A DNA stretch of 17,350 nt from Lachnospiraceae bacterium (GTDB lineage Bacteria > Bacillota_A > Clostridia > Lachnospirales > Lachnospiraceae), in the NCBI GenBank assembly GCA_024689605.1, contig JAILDD010000108.1:1-17350 (forward strand), read 5' to 3'. How positions within the stretch are numbered: position 1 is the first letter of the stretch; each line of letters opens with the position of its first letter. A model generated the notes under the pieces. It did not search any database. It was given only the letters and a program-made list of their open reading frames with translations, and was not told the DNA's origin. Positions 1 through 6,446 of this stretch are shown one piece after another. Both the position numbers and the translations under genes were made by a program.

Positions 1-1
1 G

Positions 2-214
2 GATTTAAAAGATGCGATGACGCAGGAAATAGTGGAGACGGACCTTTACGGCATGGCAGCAGTTCAGAATGTACACCGTGATAATTTGACACAGATGATA
101 ATTATAGATTATCATCAAGGCAGCGTTCAGGTGGCGTTTACGGGGATTGAAGGTGTTGCTGATAAGCCTGTATTTTATCAGGTGGAAAGTGTTCCGCAGA
201 TATCCTGTGAATGA
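2..214 (+). CDS. 3' end of an unrecognised gene (partial)
   Basis: An open frame enters the window at its left edge and runs to a TGA at 212-214, giving about 70 C-terminal residues. The first in-frame ATG (17) has no ribosome-binding site before it, and the frame stays open upstream to the edge, so this is read as the tail of a longer protein. The visible part is soluble, with no membrane segment and mixed beta-like stretches (IIIDYHQGSVQVAFTGI). I do not recognise the family. It is followed by a hairpin at 244-285, which suggests that its transcript ends before the two-component system. Confidence 0.5.
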   Translation, partial: DLKDAMTQEIVETDLYGMAAVQNVHRDNLTQMIIIDYHQGSVQVAFTGIEGVADKPVFYQVESVPQISCE

Positions 215-243
215 TATAAAAAGCATCCGGTAGGTTATTAACT

Positions 244-285
244 AAAAACTTTCCGCATTAAGTGTGTGGAAAGTGGGAAGTTTTT
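244..285 (+). terminator. Probable A/T-flanked hairpin terminator
   Basis: AAAAACTTTCC (244-254) can pair with GGGAAGTTTTT (275-285), with one T-G wobble. A second, mutually exclusive stem uses CTTTCCGCA (249-257) and TGTGGAAAG (265-273). The T run that closes the first stem serves as the U-tract. The symmetry means it could act on either strand. It lies between the end of the first gene and the response regulator, as expected for a transcription boundary. The two alternative stems would also fit an attenuator, for which there is no other evidence. Confidence 0.5.
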
Positions 286-313
286 GTTATTGACGATTGC
301 CACAAAGTGAAAG

Positions 314-982
314 ATGGATATTCTTATTATCGAGGACAATGAAGAATTAGGAAAGCTGATATTTGATTTTATCGTTAATTCCGGATATTCGGCTTATCTT
401 GCAAGATCAGCGGAGGAAGCATTGTCAAAGCTTGACGAGGAACGCTACAGGCTTCTGCTTCTTGATGTGATGCTTCCGGGGCAGGACGGTTTCAGTGCCC
501 TTACCAAAATAAGAAAGAAATATAACATGCCCGTTCTTATGATGAGTGCCAGAACGGACGACGACAGCAAGATACTGGGAATGGAAACAGGAGCTGACGA
601 TTATATTGAAAAGCCTTTTTCTGTTCCCGTCCTTCTTTCAAAGATCAGGGCACTTATGCGGCGTGCCTATGGTGATAATAATGATACACTGACATATAAG
701 AACCTGAAGGTGGATGTGGGTTCAAGAAGTGTGACCAAAGATGGAAAGCCGCTTGAAATCACGGGGAAGGAATTTGACATACTTGTAATGTTTATGCGTA
801 ACCCAGGCAAAGTGCTGGATAAGAATGCCATCTTTGACGAGATATGGGGGTATTACAGTGAGACAGAAATGAGCTCCCTGAATGTCTATATCAGGTGGCT
901 TCGGGAAAAGATAGAGGATGACCCCAAGGAGCCGGAGTTTATCAGAACAGTATGGCGTGTGGGATATAAATTCGGAGAATGA
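314..982 (+). CDS. OmpR/PhoB-family response regulator
   Basis: A 222-residue two-domain response regulator. The receiver domain (about 1-117) has the acidic pair E7/D8, the phospho-acceptor D51 in the LLLLDVMLPG stretch, the switch residue S78 (MMSAR) and K100 in the YIEKPF motif, so it looks fully functional. The C-terminal part (about 128-222) is an OmpR-type winged helix ending in RTVWRVGYKFGE, which binds DNA when the receiver is phosphorylated. The ribosome-binding site is weak (a purine stretch at 304-313). The kinase gene starts 1 bp after this stop codon, so the two are co-transcribed and form a pair. Regulated genes cannot be told from sequence; the neighbouring clpP and envelope genes are candidates only. 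The family call is secure; no specific name is justified. Confidence 0.96.
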   Translation: MDILIIEDNEELGKLIFDFIVNSGYSAYLARSAEEALSKLDEERYRLLLLDVMLPGQDGFSALTKIRKKYNMPVLMMSARTDDDSKILGMETGADDYIEKPFSVPVLLSKIRALMRRAYGDNNDTLTYKNLKVDVGSRSVTKDGKPLEITGKEFDILVMFMRNPGKVLDKNAIFDEIWGYYSETEMSSLNVYIRWLREKIEDDPKEPEFIRTVWRVGYKFGE

Positions 983-983
983 T

Positions 984-2261
984 GTGAAGCAGTATACTAA
1001 GTTAGGACTGTTAATAGCTGCATATTTTATCATCTGGTCTGTCATCGTTTATGCGGCAGGCATGAGAATGATAAGGGAAAGCGATAATACCAGGGCGGTA
1101 TTCATGAACCGGATGACTGCTCAGATAAAGGAGACCGGCAGCACGGATGTTACGCCTTTCCTTAATGATTTTAAAGATAAGGATATCGCTTCAGAAATCA
1201 ATGTCTATTATGTAAAAGACGGAAATAAGTCCGATAAAATGGGCGGACGAAATAATACCTATGTATATGTCCTTACCGGTGATTCGGGAGCGGTGACGGG
1301 TTTTGTGGAATATGTGTACGAGTCATCATCATATATGAACCTTATCATGCTTGCGGAAGCTTCTTCTGTGGTTTTTCTGATCCTGCTTATTATTCTGCTG
1401 ATCTATTTTGATAAAAAAATACTGAAGCCTTTCAGGGAGTTTTCGGAATATCCGGAGAAGCTGTCCAAGGGGCTTGTCACGGATGGGATACCTGAAACCA
1501 GGAACCGTTTTTTCGGCAGATATGTCTGGGGCATGAATATGCTTGGGAGCAAGCTGGATTCCGACCGTAAGGAAATCGACAGGCTTTTATATGACAGAAA
1601 AAAATTCATATCGGTACTGGCTCATGGGATCAAGACACCGGTGGCAAATATCAAGCTATATTCTGAAGCTATCCAGTCCGGTCTGTATAGAGGCGGAGAG
1701 CCCGATCACAAGGACAGCGAGGTGGCAGCGAAGATCAGCAAGAACGCAGACGATATCGCTGACCTGGTCAGGGGAATACTGGAAGATCCGGGAGCTATAA
1801 GGGAAAGCTTTGTACCGAAAGTATCCTCATTTTATCTTATGGATGTAAAAAAAAGGATAGAAGAAGCCTTTGGCAACAGACTTAAGTTAAGCGGCATTCC
1901 CTTTAGCGTAAATATGACAGGGAATCCGATGGTACAGAGCGATATTGATGCCATAGTCAGATGTTTAACGCAGTTTATGGAGAATGCCATTAAATACGGC
2001 GACGGCACAGGCATAAGGCTGAACCTCTACAGACAGGATGATATAACATATTTCAGCGTTCTCAATAAAGGTGCGACATTAGGTGAGGATGAGATTCCCT
2101 TTGTTTTCAACTGCTATTACAGGGGTACCAATTCATCCGACAAGGAGGGTAGCGGCATTGGACTATACGAAGCACGGGCTGTAGCCAGAGGCTTGGGCGG
2201 CGATATTATGATGAAAACTGAGAATAACGAGACGGAAGTGGTAATGTATGTTCCGGATTGA
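984..2261 (+). CDS. Sensor histidine kinase, partner of the upstream regulator
   Basis: A 425-residue membrane kinase. I chose GTG at 984 because GGAG (974-977) lies seven bases before it and the start directly follows the regulator's stop; a frame start at 918 would overlap the regulator deeply. Residues about 8-27 form one membrane segment and about 118-143 a second, enclosing a small extracellular domain of about 90 residues. A HAMP-like linker follows. The phospho-acceptor is H214 in HGIKTP, the N box is at N334 (ENAIKY), and the glycine box GSGIGL spans 389-394. Two positions are unusual: the acidic residue normally next to the histidine is Gly215, and the D-box Asp is Asn361 (NKG). NxG variants occur in clostridial kinases as far as I recall; the Gly is rarer. 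The ligand is unknown. Confidence 0.93.
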   Translation: MKQYTKLGLLIAAYFIIWSVIVYAAGMRMIRESDNTRAVFMNRMTAQIKETGSTDVTPFLNDFKDKDIASEINVYYVKDGNKSDKMGGRNNTYVYVLTGDSGAVTGFVEYVYESSSYMNLIMLAEASSVVFLILLIILLIYFDKKILKPFREFSEYPEKLSKGLVTDGIPETRNRFFGRYVWGMNMLGSKLDSDRKEIDRLLYDRKKFISVLAHGIKTPVANIKLYSEAIQSGLYRGGEPDHKDSEVAAKISKNADDIADLVRGILEDPGAIRESFVPKVSSFYLMDVKKRIEEAFGNRLKLSGIPFSVNMTGNPMVQSDIDAIVRCLTQFMENAIKYGDGTGIRLNLYRQDDITYFSVLNKGATLGEDEIPFVFNCYYRGTNSSDKEGSGIGLYEARAVARGLGGDIMMKTENNETEVVMYVPD

Positions 2262-2278
2262 AAAATTACTATTTGCAG

Positions 2279-2316
2279 ATCCGTACTTTCGGTTATAGGA
2301 AGTGCGGATTTTTTTT
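2279..2316 (+). terminator. Rho-independent terminator after the two-component system
   Basis: ATCCGTACTT (2279-2288) pairs with AAGTGCGGAT (2300-2309), with one T-G wobble and an 11-base loop, followed by a run of eight T (2309-2316). It sits 18 bases after the kinase stop codon and separates the two-component operon from clpP. Confidence 0.88.
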
Positions 2317-2364
2317 GTTTATAAACAAATGGGACAAATTTATACCTATGCGCATTTGCCGGTT

Positions 2365-2373
2365 TGATAGAAT
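2365..2373 (+). promoter_or_regulatory. Candidate extended -10 promoter for clpP
   Basis: TGATAGAAT fits the extended -10 pattern TGnTATAAT with one mismatch and lies 43 bases before the clpP start. No good -35 box is seen at normal spacing, which extended -10 promoters can tolerate. Upstream lie a 10-bp palindrome GTTTATAAAC (2317-2326) and inverted arms CAAATG (2326-2331) / CATTTG (2353-2358). These could be an operator, but I recognise no known regulator site such as CtsR heptads. Confidence 0.4.
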
Positions 2374-2416
2374 TCAATCATAGTTTAAACAAAACAGCGC
2401 AAAGGAGGAAAATACT

Positions 2417-2986
2417 ATGGTGATCAACCCAATCGTAACAGATGAGAGAGGCAGAAGTAATGATATTTTTTCAAAGAACCTGGAGAACCGTGTGATACAT
2501 CTGGTGGGGGAGGTGACTGACGAAATGTCCGCATCGATAACGGCGCAGCTCCTCCATCTTGCAGCTGTTTCGGATGAGGATATCCAGCTTTATATAAATT
2601 CGCCGGGGGGATCCGTGTCGGCAGGGCTTGCAATCTACGATACCATGCAGTACATCAAGCCTGATGTGGCTACGGTTTGCCTGGGAAGGGCTGCAAGCAT
2701 GGGGGCGGTCATTCTTTCCGGCGGAGCAAAGGGCAAGCGCGCTATACTGCCTCATGGAGAAGTGATGATACACCAGCCTTCCGGTGGTATGGAGGGACAG
2801 GCAACAGAGCTTGTAATTGCTGCGGAGCATATCAAGGACACGAAGCAGATCCTGAATGAAATTCTTGCGAAGAATTGCGGCAGGGATTTGAAAAAAATCG
2901 CAAAGGACACAGACAGGGACCACTGGATGCGCGCCGATGAGGCAGTGGCATACGGCGTAGTTGATATGGTGCTTAGAAGCAGCTGA
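2417..2986 (+). CDS. clpP: ATP-dependent Clp protease proteolytic subunit
   Basis: A 189-residue ClpP-type serine protease, which assembles as a tetradecamer and degrades proteins fed to it by an AAA+ unfoldase such as ClpX or ClpC in the cytoplasm. The catalytic triad is intact: S94 in GRAASMGA, H119 in MIHQPSGG, and D168 in the TDRDHW stretch. The oxyanion-loop motif NSPGGSVSAG is also present (about 61-70). Length is close to the usual 190-200 residues. A strong AGGAGG (2403-2408) sets the ATG start. It stands alone: a terminator lies upstream and a new promoter for a glycosyltransferase lies downstream, with no tig or clpX. It may therefore be a second ClpP of the organism rather than the housekeeping copy; this is inference from context only. 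Confidence 0.95.
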   Translation: MVINPIVTDERGRSNDIFSKNLENRVIHLVGEVTDEMSASITAQLLHLAAVSDEDIQLYINSPGGSVSAGLAIYDTMQYIKPDVATVCLGRAASMGAVILSGGAKGKRAILPHGEVMIHQPSGGMEGQATELVIAAEHIKDTKQILNEILAKNCGRDLKKIAKDTDRDHWMRADEAVAYGVVDMVLRSS

Positions 2987-3014
2987 TGTTCACCGTGTAT
3001 ATCTGAATTCCGTG

Positions 3015-3023
3015 TGGTATAAT
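3015..3023 (+). promoter_or_regulatory. Extended -10 promoter for the first glycosyltransferase
   Basis: TGGTATAAT is a perfect extended -10 element, 67 bases before the ATG at 3091. No clear -35 hexamer is present at 16-18 bp spacing. It gives the glycosyltransferase genes their own transcription start, separate from clpP, although no terminator is visible after clpP. Confidence 0.6.
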
Positions 3024-3090
3024 TTGAAAGTTAGGACGGTTTTGAGTAGATCTCTGTCTTAAACATAAGAAATAAAGAAGAGGACATGGA

Positions 3091-4197
3091 ATGAAAAAGG
3101 TAATAATTCATCTTAACTGCCTTGGCAGAGGCGGCGCTGAAAAGGTAGGTGTTACGCTTGCTGCCGAGATGGTGAAAAAAGGCATTGGTGTCATTATTGC
3201 CACTGAATGGACAGATAAAGTAGAATATCCCCTTCCTGAGGGTGTTATCAGGGAAAATGTGGGTTTAAGCGAAACTGAGGAGAAGTTTTCCCGACTGAAA
3301 AAAATCAATCTCCGTAAGGCCAGGCTTAAGGCGCTTATTGAGCGTATATCTCCGGATGTTGTGTTTGCCCTTGGCGGCAATCTGAACTACAGGGCGATAT
3401 CAGCTACCAGGGGGACGGGTGTGCCTGCGGTGGTATCCGTAAGAAGCGATCCCAATGTCTATTATACATCACTTTCTCAGAAGGTATTAAGTCACAGGTA
3501 CTATAAGACTGCTGAAGGGATAGTATTTCAGACGGAAGGGGCAAGGGACTTCTTCGGATCGGAAATAGCCCGGAAATCAGCAATAATTGTCAATCCCATT
3601 GATAAGAAATATATAGGGATTAAGCCGCCTGCAAAGCGCAGGAAGGTTATAGTAAGTGCGTCCAGATTTGTCTATGTTAAAGACCATATGACCATGGTAA
3701 AGGCCTTTGAAAAGACTCTGGAAAAACACCCGGATGCCTTAATGGAACTCTATGGCGGAAAGGGTGCCGATAATGAGGTTTTTCAGGTGAAGGAATGGGT
3801 GCGGTCACACGGGCTGACGGATAAGATACTTTTCATGGGCAGCAGCATAGAGCTTGAGAAAAAGCTTTTTGATGCGTCTGCCTTTGTGCTTTCATCTGTG
3901 TATGAGGGAATGCCAAATGCCTTAATGGAGGCAATGGCCATGGGACTGCCCTGCATATCTTCTGACTGTCCGCCGGGAGGACCGAGGTCTCTTATCGAAG
4001 AGGGCAAAAACGGTCTTCTTTTTCCCGTGGGGGATGTTGATGCACTGGCAAAGGCAATGGTTCGGGTTTTAGATGATCCTGAAGCTGCGGAAGAGATGGG
4101 CAGAAAAGCAGCGGAAAAAACAAGCGCGTATACTGCAGAGAATATAACTGCCAAATGGATTGAATATGCAGAGAGTGTAAGTAAACATAAGAGGTAA
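3091..4197 (+). CDS. Glycosyltransferase, GT4 family (GT-B fold)
   Basis: A 368-residue retaining glycosyltransferase that moves a sugar from a nucleotide donor to a growing glycan on the cytoplasmic side. The N-terminal half carries the acceptor-side glycine loop GRGGAE (12-17). The C-terminal half carries the donor-phosphate residues R192 and K197 (SRFVYVKDH) and the GT4 EX7E pair E272/E280 in YEGMPNALMEAMAMGLP. The GGPRSLIEEGKNGLLFP stretch that follows is typical of GT4 enzymes acting on polysaccharide repeat units. There is no membrane segment. AAGAGGA lies six bases before the ATG. It opens the glycan block; the next gene, on the same strand, is another glycosyltransferase 116 bp on. 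Donor and acceptor cannot be read from sequence. Confidence 0.9.
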   Translation: MKKVIIHLNCLGRGGAEKVGVTLAAEMVKKGIGVIIATEWTDKVEYPLPEGVIRENVGLSETEEKFSRLKKINLRKARLKALIERISPDVVFALGGNLNYRAISATRGTGVPAVVSVRSDPNVYYTSLSQKVLSHRYYKTAEGIVFQTEGARDFFGSEIARKSAIIVNPIDKKYIGIKPPAKRRKVIVSASRFVYVKDHMTMVKAFEKTLEKHPDALMELYGGKGADNEVFQVKEWVRSHGLTDKILFMGSSIELEKKLFDASAFVLSSVYEGMPNALMEAMAMGLPCISSDCPPGGPRSLIEEGKNGLLFPVGDVDALAKAMVRVLDDPEAAEEMGRKAAEKTSAYTAENITAKWIEYAESVSKHKR

Positions 4198-4255
4198 GTT
4201 ATACAGCTGGGGTTATGCCATATGATAGGTAGCAGGCGGCTGAATTTTTGTCAAT

Positions 4256-4265
4256 CCACCGGTGG
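4256..4265. repeat. 10-bp perfect palindrome between two glycosyltransferase genes
   Basis: CCACCGGTGG is a perfect palindrome inside the 116-bp gap between the two glycosyltransferase genes. It has no T run after it and little extension on either side, so it is not a terminator. It could be a binding site for a dimeric protein or a chance event. Confidence 0.3.
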
Positions 4266-4313
4266 TTCGACGTGGCTAAATGTCACAAAAATATATATGA
4301 ATGGAATGTTAGC

Positions 4314-5477
4314 ATGAAACGAATACTCATTATATCGGAAACGGTCCTTTTCCCTATGGACAGGGGAAACAGGAAAAGGGTGAAAAACCTGATCGATCTG
4401 CTGCGCAGCGAAGGATGCACCGTAGACTATCTTTTTATGGACACATATCCTGAGGATGATCCGGAGAAAACCCGTGAATGGATAGGCGCAGAGCATTTTT
4501 TCACTGTCATAAACAGAAAACGTTCCTTTTCTGTATGGTGCAAGCGTAAAGTCCGCAAAGTTCTTGAAATTCTGCATATACCATTCGCATTCAGGTATTT
4601 TAGTCTTGATGAGAGCACATCCCCTGACCTGGTCAGGGATCTCGGAAAGTTTTTTGAAATCCACAGTTATGACCAGGTCTGGGTAGTATGTACATACAAT
4701 ACCAGAGCGTTTCTGTCTGTTCCCCAGGGAACTCTTAAAGTGCTGGAGACACAGAATGTATCTTCAGTAAAAAGACAGGAGTATGATGCAGTAAATTATA
4801 AAAATTATATATTCGCAATGACCGAAGTAACCGAAAAGGCAGCACTGGAGCGTTCTGATGTGGTAATCGCCATTCAGAATGAAGAAGAGGAATTCTTCAG
4901 GAATATGCTCGGCGCGGGCAGCTCAACAAGGGCTGTCACCATAGGCGAGAACATGGAGATAAAGGAACCGCATGTGGCAGATACAAAAAAGGTGGTTTTC
5001 CTTGGCAGCACCTATGTTATCAACAGGGAAGGCGTAATTCATTTCATAGAAGATATCCTGCCGGAGATTAAGCAGATATGTCCTGAGGCTGAGGTGATCT
5101 TTGCAGGATCCATATGCAAGAGCCTGCCTGACAGTGATGCTTATACAAAGCTTGGCTGGGTGGAGGATCTGGAGGAGCTTTACAGGGATGCCAGAGTTAT
5201 CATTAATCCCGTAAGGCATGGTGCAGGCCTCAACATAAAAATGGTAGAAGCTTTGTCCCAGGCGAAGCCGGTGGTTACCCATGTAAAGGGCATGCGTGGC
5301 CTTTCATATAAAAAGCCGGTTGCCGTGATCACTGATGATAATAAAGAATTTGCAAAAGCGGTAGCCGAAATCGTAAGGGATGACGCAAAGGCGCTTGAGA
5401 TGTCACAGACAGCAGTGGAATTCATGAAAGACTATGAGAATAAGAATCTGCAGGCAGTGAAAGATCTTTTGGCATAA
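4314..5477 (+). CDS. Glycosyltransferase, group-1/GT4-like (GT-B fold)
   Basis: A 387-residue protein with two Rossmann-like halves. The start is taken at ATG 4314 (MKRILIISE), seven bases after GGAA; an earlier in-frame TTG at 4248 would add 22 residues with no family character. The N-terminal half begins with a beta-strand and the loop PMDRGNRKR, as in group-1 transferases. The C-terminal half has VVFLGS (about 227-232), GWVEDLEELY and INPVRHGAGLNIKMVEAL, matching the sugar-nucleotide-binding region. The second glutamate of EX7E is E312; the first is replaced (RHG), which is usual in this branch. No membrane segment is present. Its stop is one base from the stop of the oppositely oriented deacetylase gene. 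The family is secure; the sugar is unknown. Confidence 0.82.
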   Translation: MKRILIISETVLFPMDRGNRKRVKNLIDLLRSEGCTVDYLFMDTYPEDDPEKTREWIGAEHFFTVINRKRSFSVWCKRKVRKVLEILHIPFAFRYFSLDESTSPDLVRDLGKFFEIHSYDQVWVVCTYNTRAFLSVPQGTLKVLETQNVSSVKRQEYDAVNYKNYIFAMTEVTEKAALERSDVVIAIQNEEEEFFRNMLGAGSSTRAVTIGENMEIKEPHVADTKKVVFLGSTYVINREGVIHFIEDILPEIKQICPEAEVIFAGSICKSLPDSDAYTKLGWVEDLEELYRDARVIINPVRHGAGLNIKMVEALSQAKPVVTHVKGMRGLSYKKPVAVITDDNKEFAKAVAEIVRDDAKALEMSQTAVEFMKDYENKNLQAVKDLLA

Positions 5478-5478
5478 T

Positions 5479-6186
5479 TTATCTTCGCCTTACAAAATAC
5501 ATAAAGCTCAGCATTTTGTCTATAAGGCTGTACTTTCGCTGAACGGGTTCGGCAGGAAATGGTTTAAATGATTCTTTATGTGAAGAAAGAAATTTTTCAA
5601 GCACATCAAAATCATTATCATTCATTTCATTTGGATGGTAGCAGAATGTTACGGTGCTGAAGGGCAGTTTGCGGACATTCCCGGACTGCTGGGGGATGAA
5701 TGTAAATCCCCATTTGCTGTATGGCTTGTCGGCTACCGTGTCAGAAATGATCCGTATATCGCTTTCGGAACGCAGAGCTTCCAATGTGTTCATATCAAAA
5801 GTGTGTGCAGGTGAAAAAAACACCTGTGGCTCTATGTTGTGGGATCTGAATACTTCAACACCTTTTTTTATTTTTTCTTTCTGTTCTTCAAGCGGGACTC
5901 CCGCAAATTCCGAAAGCTTGTTTACAGGGTTTAAACCGCCATCATTGGTGGTATATTTGTGGGAATATCCATGAAGTGCCATGGTCCAGCCTTTTTTCGT
6001 CCAGGAATGTACTCTGTCCCAGAAATGATCATCCGTTTCGTATTCACCCATCATAGGGTCTTCGCAATGGGGAATCACTCCGATCAAAGGCTTTATGCCA
6101 TACTTATCAAACAGGGCTTCTATTCTGTCCCATTTTTCAATATTTCGTTTTTCACAGGCATCGTCCAGACGGATATAGTAAGCCAT
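5479..6186 (-). CDS. DUF2334-type polysaccharide deacetylase (NodB-like fold)
   Basis: A 235-residue protein matching the DUF2334 branch of carbohydrate esterases, which remove acyl groups, usually N-acetyl, from sugars with a metal ion. Visible signatures are RLDDA with D8/D9 at the first strand, the metal pair H72/H76 in ALHGYSH, the FFSPAHTFD segment (123-131) and a late YHP (H184). This gives a complete Asp-His-His metal triad. There is no signal peptide or N-terminal membrane anchor, so it should act in the cytoplasm on a precursor, unlike exported peptidoglycan deacetylases. The C-terminus is short, hydrophobic and then basic (MLSFMYFVRRR), which might touch the membrane. It faces the glycosyltransferase to its left with one base between stops and shares a 260-bp divergent region with the glycosyltransferase to its right. 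The ribosome-binding site is poor. Confidence 0.85.
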   Translation of the reverse strand: MAYYIRLDDACEKRNIEKWDRIEALFDKYGIKPLIGVIPHCEDPMMGEYETDDHFWDRVHSWTKKGWTMALHGYSHKYTTNDGGLNPVNKLSEFAGVPLEEQKEKIKKGVEVFRSHNIEPQVFFSPAHTFDMNTLEALRSESDIRIISDTVADKPYSKWGFTFIPQQSGNVRKLPFSTVTFCYHPNEMNDNDFDVLEKFLSSHKESFKPFPAEPVQRKYSLIDKMLSFMYFVRRR

Positions 6187-6215
6187 GAAATAAATACCGT
6201 TTCCTTATTATTGTT

Positions 6216-6221
6216 ATTATA
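6216..6221 (-). promoter_or_regulatory. Candidate -10 box for the deacetylase gene
   Basis: On the minus strand the sequence reads TATAAT here, about 30 bases upstream of the deacetylase start at 6186. No convincing -35 hexamer is seen at normal spacing, so activation by another factor is possible. Confidence 0.4.
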
Positions 6222-6267
6222 GAGTAACCATTTATGACAGTTACATTGTATACGAATCTAATTACTG

Positions 6268-6319
6268 TGCTTTCGTAGTGGATGAAATCTGTCCATATGG
6301 TATTCCGGGTACGAAAGCA
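6268..6319. repeat. Perfect inverted repeat in the divergent deacetylase/glycosyltransferase region
   Basis: TGCTTTCGTA (6268-6277) and TACGAAAGCA (6310-6319) are perfect inverted copies separated by 32 bases. The spacer holds another palindrome, CCATATGG (6293-6300), near the centre. No gene is seen in the 260 bp from 6187 to 6446. The arms lie upstream of both divergent genes, so they could be a two-site operator, or form a hairpin in a transcript from either strand. No T run follows either arm, so it does not look like a terminator. Confidence 0.6.
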
Positions 6320-6420
6320 TTATAAACTAAAATCATTTGATGCTTGTCAGGAATACACAATATATACCGAATCGTATGGGGTTTGTCAAGTCAGCCGGTA
6401 TAACAAAAAGCTGTGATGTC

Positions 6421-6429
6421 TGTTATAAT
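6421..6429 (+). promoter_or_regulatory. Candidate extended -10 promoter for the third glycosyltransferase
   Basis: TGTTATAAT is a perfect extended -10 pattern. It would start transcription near 6436, leaving a leader of only about 11 bases that still holds GGAG (6437-6440) before the ATG at 6447. The very short leader lowers confidence. Confidence 0.45.
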
Positions 6430-6446
6430 AATGTTTGGAGTTTATT

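Noticed and set aside
2471..2923. 150-codon open frame on the minus strand inside clpP
   Set aside because: It lies wholly opposite a secure ClpP with an intact catalytic triad, shows no family motif and has no good ribosome-binding site.
4248..4313. Upstream TTG start for the second glycosyltransferase
   Set aside because: The added 22 residues have no family character, no ribosome-binding site precedes the TTG, and the typical first strand begins at MKRILIISE.
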